A DNA stretch of 31,962 nucleotides from Flavobacteriales bacterium UBA7325 (GCA_002471375.1 DKPV01000001.1:1-31962), one strand, 5' to 3'. Counted from the stretch's first letter, positions 8,421-18,097 are shown. Program-made: numbers and translations. Notes: generated by a model from the sequence alone, not told the origin.

Positions 8421-9548
8421 ATGTCAAAATTACCCAATGTAGGTACTACGATTTTTTCAGTGATGTCAAAACTCGCTGCGGAGAATAAGGCTATTAATCT
8501 TTCACAAGGGTTTCCAAATTTTCCCATTGACCCTGCGCTCTCTTCGATTTTAGAAGCCCAGGCGAATGAATCTGTTCATCAATACATGCCGATGCCAGGT
8601 AGCCCTGAATTATTATCGCAAGTAGCCTCGCTAATTGATCGGCAATACGGTCGTTCAATCAGTGAATCAAAAGAACTATTAATCACAGCGGGAGCAACTC
8701 AAGGAATCTTTACTACTATTCTTGCTCTCATTGATAAAGGTGACGAGGTGATTATTCTTGACCCAAGTTATGATTGCTACGAACCCGCTGTTCTTCTTGC
8801 TGGAGGAATTCCTGTTCGAATCCCACTCTCTGAGGTATTTTTGCCTGATTGGGACCGAATCAAAGATGAGGTTTCAGATTCAACACGAATGATTATTACG
8901 AATAATCCACATAATCCTTCAGGTAGAGTTTGGTCGATTGAGGATATGACTGAATTAGAAGCTCTCATGATGAAAAATTCGAACCTTCTTTTGATGTCAG
9001 ACGAAGTTTATGAATTCATTACGTTTGATCAAAAACATTTATCTGCTCATCTATTTCCATCATTTTTTGATCGATGCATTACCATTTCTTCCTTTGGAAA
9101 AACATTTCATATCACAGGATGGAAAATGGGCTATTTATCTGCTCCAGAATCCTTGATGAAGGAAATTAAAAAAGTTCACCAATTCAATGTCTTTTCCGTG
9201 AACAGTGTTGCGCAAGCAACTCTAACTCGCTACTTGGAAAACTTTGATGTTAATACCCTGGGGGCTTTTTACGAGGAGAAGCGTGATACCTTTAGAAATG
9301 CGATCTCTTCTAGCAAATTTGAATTGTTGCCATGTGAAGGGACATATTTTCAAACTGCAAGCTATGCGGCAATTTCCGACATGTCAGATGTTGATTTCTG
9401 TACAGAATTGACAATAAAATATGGCGTAGCGACTATTCCTATCTCGGTCTTCAACTCAGATGCACGGGATCAAAAAATAATTCGATTTTGTTTCGCTAAA
9501 GATGAAGCAACTTTACTCCAAGCAGCAACGAAACTATGCAAGATTTAA
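8421..9548 (+). CDS. PLP-dependent aminotransferase (methionine aminotransferase-like)
   Basis: A class I/II aminotransferase of 375 residues. The N-terminal INLSQGFPNFPID and the PLP motif SSFGKTFHITGWKMGY (Lys227) match the YbdL/kynurenine-glutamine transaminase group. NNPHNPSGR (about 161-169) and SDEVYEF (about 193-199) are the usual substrate and pyridoxal ring contacts. These enzymes transaminate methionine, glutamine or aromatic amino acids with keto-acid acceptors. The next gene, an omega-amidase, overlaps its 3' end by 13 nt. That pairing supports a methionine-salvage or glutamine-transaminase role in which the amidase pulls the reaction forward. A role in kynurenine transamination is possible too, since family members accept it and kmo/kynU are nearby. 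Confidence 0.85.
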   Translation: MSKLPNVGTTIFSVMSKLAAENKAINLSQGFPNFPIDPALSSILEAQANESVHQYMPMPGSPELLSQVASLIDRQYGRSISESKELLITAGATQGIFTTILALIDKGDEVIILDPSYDCYEPAVLLAGGIPVRIPLSEVFLPDWDRIKDEVSDSTRMIITNNPHNPSGRVWSIEDMTELEALMMKNSNLLLMSDEVYEFITFDQKHLSAHLFPSFFDRCITISSFGKTFHITGWKMGYLSAPESLMKEIKKVHQFNVFSVNSVAQATLTRYLENFDVNTLGAFYEEKRDTFRNAISSSKFELLPCEGTYFQTASYAAISDMSDVDFCTELTIKYGVATIPISVFNSDARDQKIIRFCFAKDEATLLQAATKLCKI

Positions 9549-10303
9549 CGATTACACTTGTTCAACCTGAACAGCTTTGGGAAGATGTGTCTGGAAACAT
9601 AGAGAACTACGAACAACTCTTGTCAACCAGCAACAATTCAGATCTCATTATACTTCCTGAACTATTTCAAACAGGCTTCACAATGAATTTGGAACTAGCA
9701 GAAAAAATGTCTGGTCGTTCAATTCAATGGCTGCTCGACACTTCAAAAAAGAAAAATGCGGCAATTTATACTTCATTGATCATTGAGGAGGGCGGGGATT
9801 TTTTTAATCGCGGTGTATTTATACAACCCGATGGAAAAATTAATTGGTACGATAAGCGCAAAACGTTCGGACTAGCGAGGGAGGGTGATTTTTTTAGTTC
9901 TGGAACTAAAGAACAAATAATAGCATACAAAGGTTGGAAGCTGCAACTTCAAATATGTTACGATCTTCGGTTTCCTGAGCTCGTTCGAAATAGAATCGAT
10001 GAACATGGGGAAACTGCGTATGATGTAATTCTATATGTTGCGAATTGGCCAGCAAAAAGAGCGCCTCATTGGAGGTCCCTTTTAAACGCTCGTGCTATTG
10101 AAAACCAATGTTATATCGCTGCGGTGAATCGAGTTGGTATCGATGGAAATGGCTTTAATTACTCAGGTGATTCTAGCTTGACAGATGCACTCGGAAATAC
10201 CTACCCTCTTACACCTTGCAAACAGGAGATAAAGTCCTTTGTTATAAAATATAAAGATTTAGCCGAAATTCGTGAAATGTTGCCCTTCTTGAAGGATCGG
10301 TAA
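9536..10303 (+). CDS. Omega-amidase, nitrilase superfamily (YafV/Nit2-like)
   Basis: A 255-residue carbon-nitrogen hydrolase. The catalytic triad is visible: Glu42 in LPELFQTGF, Lys107 in WYDKRKTFG and Cys141 in QICYDLRFPEL. YafV/Nit2-type enzymes hydrolyse the open-chain amides alpha-ketoglutaramate and alpha-ketosuccinamate to 2-oxo acids and ammonia; these amides arise when glutamine or asparagine serves as amino donor. It starts inside the 3' end of the aminotransferase gene (13 nt overlap), so the two are translationally coupled and probably act in sequence. Confidence 0.9.
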   Translation: MQDLTITLVQPEQLWEDVSGNIENYEQLLSTSNNSDLIILPELFQTGFTMNLELAEKMSGRSIQWLLDTSKKKNAAIYTSLIIEEGGDFFNRGVFIQPDGKINWYDKRKTFGLAREGDFFSSGTKEQIIAYKGWKLQLQICYDLRFPELVRNRIDEHGETAYDVILYVANWPAKRAPHWRSLLNARAIENQCYIAAVNRVGIDGNGFNYSGDSSLTDALGNTYPLTPCKQEIKSFVIKYKDLAEIREMLPFLKDR

Positions 10304-10321
10304 CATTCAATGACTCTTATG

Positions 10322-10354
10322 TTAGGAACTTACCTCAAGAATGGTGTATCTTTG
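10322..10354 (+). promoter_or_regulatory. Promoter of the T9SS cargo gene
   Basis: TATCTTTG at 10347-10354 is a perfect -7 element. A TTAGG at 10322 sits about 22 nt upstream, an acceptable -33 position though not TTG. The start of transcription would fall near 10360, leaving a leader of about 15 nt. Confidence 0.55.
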
Positions 10355-10374
10355 GAACGAATTAAACTTTAATT

Positions 10375-12297
10375 ATGAAAAAAATATACTTAAGCCTAGC
10401 AACGGTAGCTCTATCAGTTTCTGGTGCAATGGCTCAACAGGTTAGTCCTGAATTGAACGAACTTGGGTTTGTAAATAACTCTACAACAGCAAGCGATCGG
10501 CCTGCGCAAACTTTACAAGAATTTTTGGGAACTCGTAGCCTACTATGGACGGAGTCATTTGATGTGGCTGGAACATCTCCTATTTCTACGAACGGACCTA
10601 CGTTTACAACATCTAACGGTGATTGGACAACTGGTGGTGCTGACGGGCTTGTTTGGAAACATAGTTACGCAACTACAAATGGCGAGTGGTCAACAGGAAC
10701 ACCTGCATTTACGTCAACAACAGCTGCGAATGGGTTTATGTTGTTCGATGCTGATTCTGTAAATCAGCCGGTTTCTCCGAACTACATTAACCTTACTGGA
10801 GAATTAATCTCTCCTCCGATTTATTCTCTTTCAACAGAAACAAGTGCATTATTGGTATTCGAACAGGATGCGAGATTTTGTTGTAGTCCGTCGGGGAATG
10901 AGGCTATAACCGTATCTGTATCATCAGATGGAGGTGCTACTTGGAGTCCTTCATTTTTAGCTGCACCTGGTCTTGCTGCAAACACAGGTTTCTCAGGAGA
11001 CAATGGTGGTTTTGTAACTTCTCTTAATATTACTCCTTATGCTGCACTTCAAGACAGTATTTTGCTCAAGTTTAATTGGGACGGAAACGCAGCTGGAAAC
11101 TCTCACTACTACTGGAATATCGATGATATTTGCATCGTGCCTCTTCCTTCTAATGATGTTCAATTATTGTCTGCTTGGGCAATTGGTGATAACAACGATG
11201 GTATGGAATATGGTATCACTCCTCAAGATATGCAAGATGCTAACTTACTAGTTGGTGCACAAGTTGTAAACTTTGGAGCTAATACTCAAACTAACGTAAC
11301 ATTAAATGTAACTGGAACAATTCTTTCTTCAGCTACAAACCCTAGTGTTGTTTCTGGTGATACTATTATTCTTGAGTCTACTGAAACTTACGGTTTAACT
11401 ACTGGAGTATATACAGGAAACTATGACGTAGTATCAGATCTAGAAGTACTCGGAGATTCATTATATGGTAATAACACAGGACTGAGAGAATTTGAAATTT
11501 CAGAGCCATCGACTACTACGACAGTAGGGTCTTCAATTTATGCGCTTGATGGTGTAGGTGTTTATACAAACCCATCTGTTTCTTCAATTGGAACTGCCTC
11601 TTTTAATGGTGGTGAAGACGGACTTGTTCTTGCGACAGAGTATAGAATAAAATCAGCTGCTGATGTTTCTGGTATTAGAATCATACTAGCTAGTGGAACT
11701 GTTGCAGGTGGAGACATTGCAATCTCATTAAAAGATACCGCTGCTTTTAGAGCTGGTGACATGTCTTCTTTATATGCGCCGTCAAATCTTTATACTGTAA
11801 CAAGTGCTGACGTCTCTGCGGGATTCGTTGATATCACGTTCGATGGTGTAGAGAATGTACCAGCAGGAGGATACTATGCATGTGCTGAACTTTATTCAAA
11901 TTCAAATTCAAGTGACATTGTAGTTGTTGATGATGAAACAGTTCTTCAGCCAGGGTTAGCTTCTATGATCTACATTCCTGGAGATCAATCTTACGGAAAC
12001 GGTGAAGCTATCGCGATTCGCTTGTTAATGGGTGACCAATGGTCTGTAGGTCTGAACGAAGAATTTCTTTCTGGAGTTTCTGTATACCCAAATCCTTCTG
12101 AAGGAGAGGTTACAATTACAAATGAGAGCGGATCAACTAGTTCTGTAGTTGTTTACGATCTTGTTGGAAATGTAATTCTTTCAACCGAAGTTTCATCTAT
12201 TACAACGATCGATTTATCGTCTGTTGCTGGTGGAATGTATGTTGTTAAGGTTTCTAATGGATCTGCAACATTCAGTGAGAATGTAGTAATCAAGTAA
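10375..12297 (+). CDS. Secreted T9SS cargo protein, type A sorting domain
   Basis: A 640-residue secreted protein. A signal peptide covers residues 1-20 (ending AMAQ). An N-terminal beta-sandwich region (about 50-260, with WTESFDVAG, WKHSYATTNGEW and YYWNIDDICI) resembles the MAM/concanavalin-like domains common in such proteins. A middle region (about 265-380) resembles CARDB-type Ig-like repeats. The C-terminal ~75 residues begin SVYPNPSEGEVTI and end GMYVVKV...ENVVIK, the hallmark of a type A T9SS sorting domain. It should be exported by Sec, secreted by T9SS and cleaved at or released from the surface. No catalytic motif is seen, so adhesion or binding is more likely than enzyme activity. 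Monocistronic with its own promoter and terminator. Confidence 0.85.
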   Translation: MKKIYLSLATVALSVSGAMAQQVSPELNELGFVNNSTTASDRPAQTLQEFLGTRSLLWTESFDVAGTSPISTNGPTFTTSNGDWTTGGADGLVWKHSYATTNGEWSTGTPAFTSTTAANGFMLFDADSVNQPVSPNYINLTGELISPPIYSLSTETSALLVFEQDARFCCSPSGNEAITVSVSSDGGATWSPSFLAAPGLAANTGFSGDNGGFVTSLNITPYAALQDSILLKFNWDGNAAGNSHYYWNIDDICIVPLPSNDVQLLSAWAIGDNNDGMEYGITPQDMQDANLLVGAQVVNFGANTQTNVTLNVTGTILSSATNPSVVSGDTIILESTETYGLTTGVYTGNYDVVSDLEVLGDSLYGNNTGLREFEISEPSTTTTVGSSIYALDGVGVYTNPSVSSIGTASFNGGEDGLVLATEYRIKSAADVSGIRIILASGTVAGGDIAISLKDTAAFRAGDMSSLYAPSNLYTVTSADVSAGFVDITFDGVENVPAGGYYACAELYSNSNSSDIVVVDDETVLQPGLASMIYIPGDQSYGNGEAIAIRLLMGDQWSVGLNEEFLSGVSVYPNPSEGEVTITNESGSTSSVVVYDLVGNVILSTEVSSITTIDLSSVAGGMYVVKVSNGSATFSENVVIK

Positions 12298-12348
12298 CAA
12301 TCTCCGCTGGAGATTCAACAGTTACTTAGAACTATATTATATGCTATT

Positions 12349-12382
12349 AAAAGGCATCCATCGAAAGATGAATGCCTTTTTT
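12349..12382 (+). terminator. Rho-independent terminator after the T9SS gene
   Basis: A stem of AAAAGGCAT-CATC paired with GATG-ATGCCTTTT (one mismatch) closed by a GAAA tetraloop and followed by a run of six T. It lies 50 nt after the stop codon. Confidence 0.9.
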
Positions 12383-12441
12383 CGTTTCTAACAGTTACCA
12401 ACTAATTCATTTTAGCGATATTTGTGTAAAACCGATTTATC

Positions 12442-13449
12442 ATGTCAAAAGTAACAACCCTTCACGAATTCATTATGGACCGTCAAGCGGATTTTCCCTA
12501 TGCGTCAGGAGAACTTTCACGCCTACTTACTGATATAGCGGTTGCGTCCAAAGTAGTTAGTAAAGATGTGCGTCGTGCGGGACTTTTGGACAACTTTTTA
12601 GGTGCCCATGGAAGTACCAACATTCAGGGCGAAGAGCAACAAAAACTGGATGTGATTGCCGATAATCAATTCATCAACATGTTTAAAACAGGTGGTGAAG
12701 TTTGTGGAATCGCTTCAGAAGAAAATGATGACTTTATGCCTTTTGAGAGTGAGTTCTCAAAGAATGGTAAGTATGTTGTTCTCTTTGATCCACTAGATGG
12801 TTCTTCAAATATCGATGTGAATGTATCAATCGGAACGATTTTTTCAATTTTCAGAAGACAGAGTGAAGTTGGGACATCCGCAACACTAGAAGATATGATG
12901 CAAAGCGGGGCAAAACAAATCGCTGCTGGATATGTTCTTTACGGCTCTTCAACAATGCTCGTTTATACAACTGGAAAAGGAGTTAATGGTTTTACGCTTG
13001 ATCCGTACATCGGAGAGTTTTGTCTTTCACATCCTGACATGAGAATGCCTGAAATGGGTAGAATCTATGCCATGAACGAAGGTAATGTGAACATTTGCGA
13101 TCCAGGAATAAAGGAGTACATCGAGGAAAAATGTCAAACAATTTTAGAGGGTGCACCGCGCCCATATTCTGGTAGATATATAGGTTCTCTCGTTGCTGAT
13201 TTTCATCGAAACATGATCAAGGGCGGCATCTACATATACCCATCTACAACCGTTGATCCAGAAGGAAAATTACGCTTGTTATACGAATGTAATCCTTTGG
13301 CCTTCATTGCTGAGCAAGCAGGAGGTATAGCGACTACTGGACATGAAAGAATAATGGATATAGAACCATCTCGATTACATCAACGAGTTCCATATTTTGT
13401 TGGTTCTAAAAAGATGGTAGAGCAAGCAATGGAATACTTGAAGGGTTAA
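12442..13449 (+). CDS. fbp: Class I fructose-1,6-bisphosphatase
   Basis: Dephosphorylates fructose-1,6-bisphosphate to fructose-6-phosphate in gluconeogenesis. A 335-residue protein of normal class I length. The Li+-sensitive phosphatase metal site appears as GEEQQKLDVIADN, ASEEND and FDPLDGSSNID (about residues 115-125). The C-terminal block carries YPSTTVDPEGKLRLLYECNP, which contributes substrate-binding residues. Its TAA stop shares a base with the ATG of mfd (TAATG), so translation of the two is probably coupled despite their unrelated roles. Confidence 0.95.
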   Translation: MSKVTTLHEFIMDRQADFPYASGELSRLLTDIAVASKVVSKDVRRAGLLDNFLGAHGSTNIQGEEQQKLDVIADNQFINMFKTGGEVCGIASEENDDFMPFESEFSKNGKYVVLFDPLDGSSNIDVNVSIGTIFSIFRRQSEVGTSATLEDMMQSGAKQIAAGYVLYGSSTMLVYTTGKGVNGFTLDPYIGEFCLSHPDMRMPEMGRIYAMNEGNVNICDPGIKEYIEEKCQTILEGAPRPYSGRYIGSLVADFHRNMIKGGIYIYPSTTVDPEGKLRLLYECNPLAFIAEQAGGIATTGHERIMDIEPSRLHQRVPYFVGSKKMVEQAMEYLKG

Positions 13450-16400
13450 TGGATCTTTCTTCCTTACTTGCTACTTTTTCTACATTGCCGCAAATCGATT
13501 CTACCGCAAATGATTTGCAAGTTGTGGGTACTAAAATTTCATGGAACGGGCATGTCGGCTCTTCCAGATCAATTGCATCAGCAATAGTAGCCAAACAGTC
13601 TCCAGGAAATCATTTATTTATACTTGAAGATAAGGAACAAGCCGCATACTTTCTAAATGATTTACAAGGAATCTTTCCTAAGAATAAGTCCATTCTTTTT
13701 TATCCCGCATCTTACAGAGTTCCCTATGAACTCGAGAAGACAGACAACGCAAATGTCGTTGCGCGTGCAGAAGTTTTAGAAAAGATCTCAAATAGCAGAA
13801 ATACATGGGTGATTACATACCCCAAAGCATTAATAGAACGCATTCCATCAAAGAAAAAACTCGTTAAGAACACGCTCAAACTAGAGGTTGGAAAAGAATA
13901 CTCTATCGACTTCATTAATGAGATGCTATATGACTTGAACTTCGAGCGCGTTGATTTTGTCTATGAACCTGGACAGTTCTCCATTCGCGGTGGTATCGTC
14001 GATGTCTTTTCATATTCAAATGACCACCCTTTCAGAATCGAGTTTTTCGGCGATGATGTAGAAAGTATTCGAACTTTCGATGCGAGCACACAACTCTCGA
14101 TAAACACACATAAATTTTTCAATATTGTCCCTAATGTTCAGGGGGCTATGATGAACGAAGAAAACGTGACGCTTCTCGAGTTTATAGGAGGAAATACATC
14201 TGTTTGGCTCGCCTCACACGAACAAACCTTCGCTAATTTAGATAAGGAATATAAGAAGGCTGTTAGCATTTATGACAAAAAAGACTCTGAGATAAGTCAT
14301 GCACTACCTTCTCACCTATTCATGCATCCTACGGATTTTGAATCTCAAATTTCTCAGTTTAGCGTAGTTGAATTTGGTACAGATAAACACTTTAAACACG
14401 ACTCGGTTGAAGAGTTCAACTTTAGACCTCAACCTAGCTTCAACAAACAATTCGATCTGCTTACTGAAGATCTTATTGCTCGAAAAAAATATGGTTTTAC
14501 AAACCTCATCTTCTCTAATCAACCAAAACAAATTGATCGATTAGTTCAAATCTTCAAGGATATGGAGAGTGGTGTAGAGTTCGACCCTATGCACTTCTCC
14601 CTGAATCAAGGATTTATCTCGCCGAACACAAAATTAGTCTGCTATACGGATCATCAAATATTCGAACGCTTCCATCGCTTTAGATTAAAGGAAGGTTTCA
14701 GACAGGCAAAACAGGCTTTAACATTAAAGGAGCTGTACAACTTACAAAGTGGTGATTTTGTTACTCATATTGATCACGGAGTTGGAAAGTTCTCTGGATT
14801 AGAAACGATAGATGTCAACGGTAAACAACAAGAAGCAATCCGGCTTTTATATAAAGATAATGATGTTCTATATGTTGGTATCCACTCGCTACATCGTATA
14901 TCGAAGTTCACAGGAAAAGATGGTTCTGCTCCACGAATGAACAAACTAGGTACGGCAACTTGGTCGAACCTAAAAAAGAAGACGAAAAAGAAAATAAAAG
15001 AACTCGCGTTTGACTTGATTAAGCTCTATGCGAAACGAAAGAGTCAGCCAGGTTTTTCATTTACCCCAGATACATATTTACAAAATGAGCTAGAGGCATC
15101 CTTCATGTATGAGGATACTCCTGATCAGTTGAAAGCAACAATTGCCGTTAAAGAAGATATGGAATCCTCAACTCCAATGGATCGTTTAGTCTGTGGAGAT
15201 GTTGGATTCGGAAAAACAGAAATTGCCATACGTGCTGCATTTAAGGCAGTAGCTGACAGTAAACAGGTCGCCATCTTGGTTCCTACTACAATTTTGTCGA
15301 TGCAACATACCCGTAGCTTTAAGGAGCGATTACAAGGTATGCCTTGTACCGTTGATTACATTAATCGATTCAAATCCGCAAAGGAGGTTACTGAAACACT
15401 CAAGAAACTAGAAGAAGGTAAAATTGACATCCTGATTGGTACACATGCAATAGTTGGGAGCAGGGTTAAATTCAAAGATCTAGGTCTAATTATCATTGAT
15501 GAAGAGCAAAAGTTCGGCGTGTCTGTGAAGGACAAACTAAAAACCCTTCGTGAGACAGTAGATACGCTTACCCTAACCGCAACACCAATACCAAGAACCT
15601 TACAATTCTCTTTAATGGGGGCTAGGGATTTGAGCATCATCAATACTCCACCTCCAAACCGTCAACCAGTACTGACAGAGATTGTTCAATTCGATGAAGA
15701 ATTAATTCGTGATGCTATTGCATATGAGGTTAGTCGTGGAGGCCAGGTATTTTTTGTGCATAATCGTCTAGAAAACATAAAAGAGGTTGCAGGAATGATT
15801 ACTCGTCTCTGCCCAGGTGTTCGTGTCGGAATCGGTCATGGTCAAATGGACGGTAAAAAGCTTGAAAAAATCATGCTAGGTTTCATCTCAGGAGAATACG
15901 ATGTGCTTTTAGCAACTACGATAATTGAATCAGGAATAGACATTTCTAATTCAAATACCATTATCATTAATAATGCTCAGAATTTCGGAATTAGTGATCT
16001 CCATCAATTGCGAGGACGAGTAGGAAGATCGAATAAAAAAGCTTTCTGTTACCTTATAGCTCCTAGTTCTCACATGATGACTTCGGAGGCTAGAAAAAGA
16101 CTTGAAGCACTTGTGCAATTCTCTGATCTTGGTTCCGGATTCAATATTGCCATGAAGGATCTTGATATTCGCGGGGCTGGAAATTTATTAGGTGGCGAAC
16201 AGAGTGGTTTCATTTCGGATATTGGCTTTGAGATGTATCAAAAAATATTGAATGAAGCGATCGATGAGCTTCGTGAATCAGATTTCAAAACGTTATTTGC
16301 AGACCGAAATAGTGACCAATTAACATCCTATGTGCGAGATTGTGTGTTAGAAACAGATCTTGAAATTCGAATTCCTACAGACTATGTGAACAATGTTTCT

Positions 16401-16784
16401 GAACGATTAAGTCTCTATCAAGACATGGACAACTTGAAAGATGAAAAGGGTCTAGAAACATTCTTGAAAGAACTTGAAGATCGATTTGGTCCTGTTCCTG
16501 ATCAGGTAAAGGTATTAGCTCTTTCCTTCAAACTTCGTTGGCTCGCTCAAGATTTAGGTATTGAGAAATTAGTCCTAAAATCGGAAAAAATGCTTGGGTA
16601 CTTTATTGCTAATCCTAAGTCTGATTTTTATCAATCATCTGTTTTTACTAAAGTACTTGACTACGTTCAAAAGAATCCGAATGGTGTAAAGCTTAGTGAG
16701 AAAAATGAGCGATTGCGTATTATTTATTCTGGAGTTAACGACTTGTATACCGCAATGGATCGCCTGGGAAGTGTACTTAAATAG
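13449..16784 (+). CDS. mfd: Transcription-repair coupling factor
   Basis: A DNA translocase that removes RNA polymerase stalled at lesions and recruits UvrA for repair. It has 1111 residues, the usual size. The order is: an N-terminal UvrB-homology region (about 1-300), an RNA-polymerase interaction domain of the CarD type (about 430-500, SGDFVTHIDHGVGKFSGL), then a RecG-like helicase pair. Motifs include Walker A GDVGFGKTE (about 582-590), DEEQ (Walker B), TLTATPIPRTL (motif III) and GRVGRSNKKAF (motif VI). A C-terminal TRCF domain follows LGGEQSGFI. No defect is seen. It has no obvious promoter of its own and depends on the fbp transcript. Confidence 0.96.
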   Translation: MDLSSLLATFSTLPQIDSTANDLQVVGTKISWNGHVGSSRSIASAIVAKQSPGNHLFILEDKEQAAYFLNDLQGIFPKNKSILFYPASYRVPYELEKTDNANVVARAEVLEKISNSRNTWVITYPKALIERIPSKKKLVKNTLKLEVGKEYSIDFINEMLYDLNFERVDFVYEPGQFSIRGGIVDVFSYSNDHPFRIEFFGDDVESIRTFDASTQLSINTHKFFNIVPNVQGAMMNEENVTLLEFIGGNTSVWLASHEQTFANLDKEYKKAVSIYDKKDSEISHALPSHLFMHPTDFESQISQFSVVEFGTDKHFKHDSVEEFNFRPQPSFNKQFDLLTEDLIARKKYGFTNLIFSNQPKQIDRLVQIFKDMESGVEFDPMHFSLNQGFISPNTKLVCYTDHQIFERFHRFRLKEGFRQAKQALTLKELYNLQSGDFVTHIDHGVGKFSGLETIDVNGKQQEAIRLLYKDNDVLYVGIHSLHRISKFTGKDGSAPRMNKLGTATWSNLKKKTKKKIKELAFDLIKLYAKRKSQPGFSFTPDTYLQNELEASFMYEDTPDQLKATIAVKEDMESSTPMDRLVCGDVGFGKTEIAIRAAFKAVADSKQVAILVPTTILSMQHTRSFKERLQGMPCTVDYINRFKSAKEVTETLKKLEEGKIDILIGTHAIVGSRVKFKDLGLIIIDEEQKFGVSVKDKLKTLRETVDTLTLTATPIPRTLQFSLMGARDLSIINTPPPNRQPVLTEIVQFDEELIRDAIAYEVSRGGQVFFVHNRLENIKEVAGMITRLCPGVRVGIGHGQMDGKKLEKIMLGFISGEYDVLLATTIIESGIDISNSNTIIINNAQNFGISDLHQLRGRVGRSNKKAFCYLIAPSSHMMTSEARKRLEALVQFSDLGSGFNIAMKDLDIRGAGNLLGGEQSGFISDIGFEMYQKILNEAIDELRESDFKTLFADRNSDQLTSYVRDCVLETDLEIRIPTDYVNNVSERLSLYQDMDNLKDEKGLETFLKELEDRFGPVPDQVKVLALSFKLRWLAQDLGIEKLVLKSEKMLGYFIANPKSDFYQSSVFTKVLDYVQKNPNGVKLSEKNERLRIIYSGVNDLYTAMDRLGSVLK

Positions 16785-16897
16785 TTTTGAGCAATATTCT
16801 ATGACTTTGAGTATTGAGACGTCACGATCATCTTCAAAAAAGACACGTTTATCAAACTAAACTCGTAAATTCATCGTTAACGAAACAAATTCTACTC

Positions 16898-17488
16898 ATG
16901 CGCCTGCTCTTACTTGGGATTACTCTTATTCTAATTAGCTCCTGTGGACATCACAAAATTCGATTTATCCGAATGCCTGAAGTTGTCAGAGTTAGTAATG
17001 ATAGCGATCAAGCTCAAACGGATCCGAGCAGCGACTTTCGAGCTTTATCTCAAATTGAAGAAGGAACCATTGTGATATCGAGTAATGATTCTCAGTTTTT
17101 TGAAACTGATCCTACTGAAGCGGAGGTTGTATCATCTATGACTATTCAAGATTCAACAGAGTTAACCGATACGGAGCAACAGATTATAGAATGGCAGGCA
17201 ATAAAAGCAGAACACACCGCTAAACGCGCTACGCTAAATTCAGCGCTATTCCTGCCCGCTATTGCGCTTGGAATTGGAGCCGTTTTCTTAACTGGTTCGA
17301 TGATTCCATTTTTCGTGGGAGCTTTGATTGGCCTGGTATTTCTAATCCTGGGAATCATTTATTATAAAAGAGCTTCAGGTTCACGTTATATAACACAAAA
17401 AGGAGAACGCTTTCTTAATTATGCACTAATCATACTCATCGCCAACGCAGTGATTATTGCGGCTCTTACGGTCTTAGCATTTATCTAG
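16898..17488 (+). CDS. Lipoprotein with C-terminal membrane segments (paralog 1)
   Basis: The frame is open from 16814, but the ATG at 16898 directly begins a lipoprotein signal sequence (lipobox LISSC, Cys16), so I start there: 196 residues. After the lipid Cys comes HKIRFIRMP, an acidic polar stretch of about 90 residues, then a basic helix (WQAIKAEHTAKRATLN) and two to three hydrophobic segments (about residues 115-195). RYITQKGERFLNYA lies between the last two. The combination of an N-terminal lipobox and C-terminal TM helices is unusual. It shares a one-base stop/start overlap and clear sequence similarity with the next gene, so the pair arose by tandem duplication. Function unknown. Confidence 0.7.
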   Translation: MRLLLLGITLILISSCGHHKIRFIRMPEVVRVSNDSDQAQTDPSSDFRALSQIEEGTIVISSNDSQFFETDPTEAEVVSSMTIQDSTELTDTEQQIIEWQAIKAEHTAKRATLNSALFLPAIALGIGAVFLTGSMIPFFVGALIGLVFLILGIIYYKRASGSRYITQKGERFLNYALIILIANAVIIAALTVLAFI

Positions 17489-18060
17489 TGAGAATATTAC
17501 CATTCATAGCGCTAGTTCTTATCCTCACGTCTAGCTGTGGATATAATCGAATAAGGTATACGAAAGCTATCGTGTCAAATGTTCCTGAACGTTCAGTTTC
17601 ATTCGAGGCTAACTTGATAGAAGAGCAGCCGATATTTTTAGATGATATCGGCGCAAGCGAACAGACGAAGATCAACACGGAAGCAGAATCACATGCAGAG
17701 ACGCAATCAATAGAAGCACTTGAAGTAGTTCGTCCAGAATCAATACCAACCGATTCCGTTACAGGTCAAGAAGACCTGCCTATTGATGTCGTCTATCAAG
17801 CGCGGCAGGCTGCAAAGAGGGCTTCAACAGCCAAAGTCCTCTTCATCTCCGGGACACTTTCTATTTTTGTAATCGCCTTCTTTGCACTGATTCTAACTGG
17901 TGTTGGCTTGTGGTTCTATATTAAAAGTTTCAGAGCTAGATTTATTACACAAGAAGGTGAGGCTCAACTTCAAAAAGCAAAAATTGCACTCATTATCAAC
18001 GTCGTCGTACTGGTTTTGATCGCCGCTCTCTTTGCTGTATTGATTTTACTCATTTTTTGA
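17488..18060 (+). CDS. Lipoprotein with C-terminal membrane segments (paralog 2)
   Basis: 190 residues starting at a GTG that overlaps the TAG of the previous gene by one base. The lipobox is LTSSC (Cys17), then NRIRYTK, an acidic linker of about 90 residues, a basic helix (ARQAAKRASTAK) and two strong hydrophobic segments separated by ARFITQEGEAQLQKAKIALI. The matches to paralog 1 (IRF/IRY after the Cys, R-YITQ-GE and the paired helices) fix the relationship; the linkers have diverged fully. Probably an inner- or cell-envelope protein of unknown role. Confidence 0.7.
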   Translation: MRILPFIALVLILTSSCGYNRIRYTKAIVSNVPERSVSFEANLIEEQPIFLDDIGASEQTKINTEAESHAETQSIEALEVVRPESIPTDSVTGQEDLPIDVVYQARQAAKRASTAKVLFISGTLSIFVIAFFALILTGVGLWFYIKSFRARFITQEGEAQLQKAKIALIINVVVLVLIAALFAVLILLIF

Positions 18061-18093
18061 TTGTGAATTTTACCCGCATTTATCCTACTTTTG
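18061..18093 (+). promoter_or_regulatory. Promoter of the glycosyltransferase pair
   Basis: TACTTTTG (18086-18093) is a perfect -7 element with TTG at 18061-18063, 22 nt upstream. Only 4 nt separate the element from the ATG at 18098, so transcription should begin at or very near the start codon. Confidence 0.6.
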
Positions 18094-18097
18094 AGTG

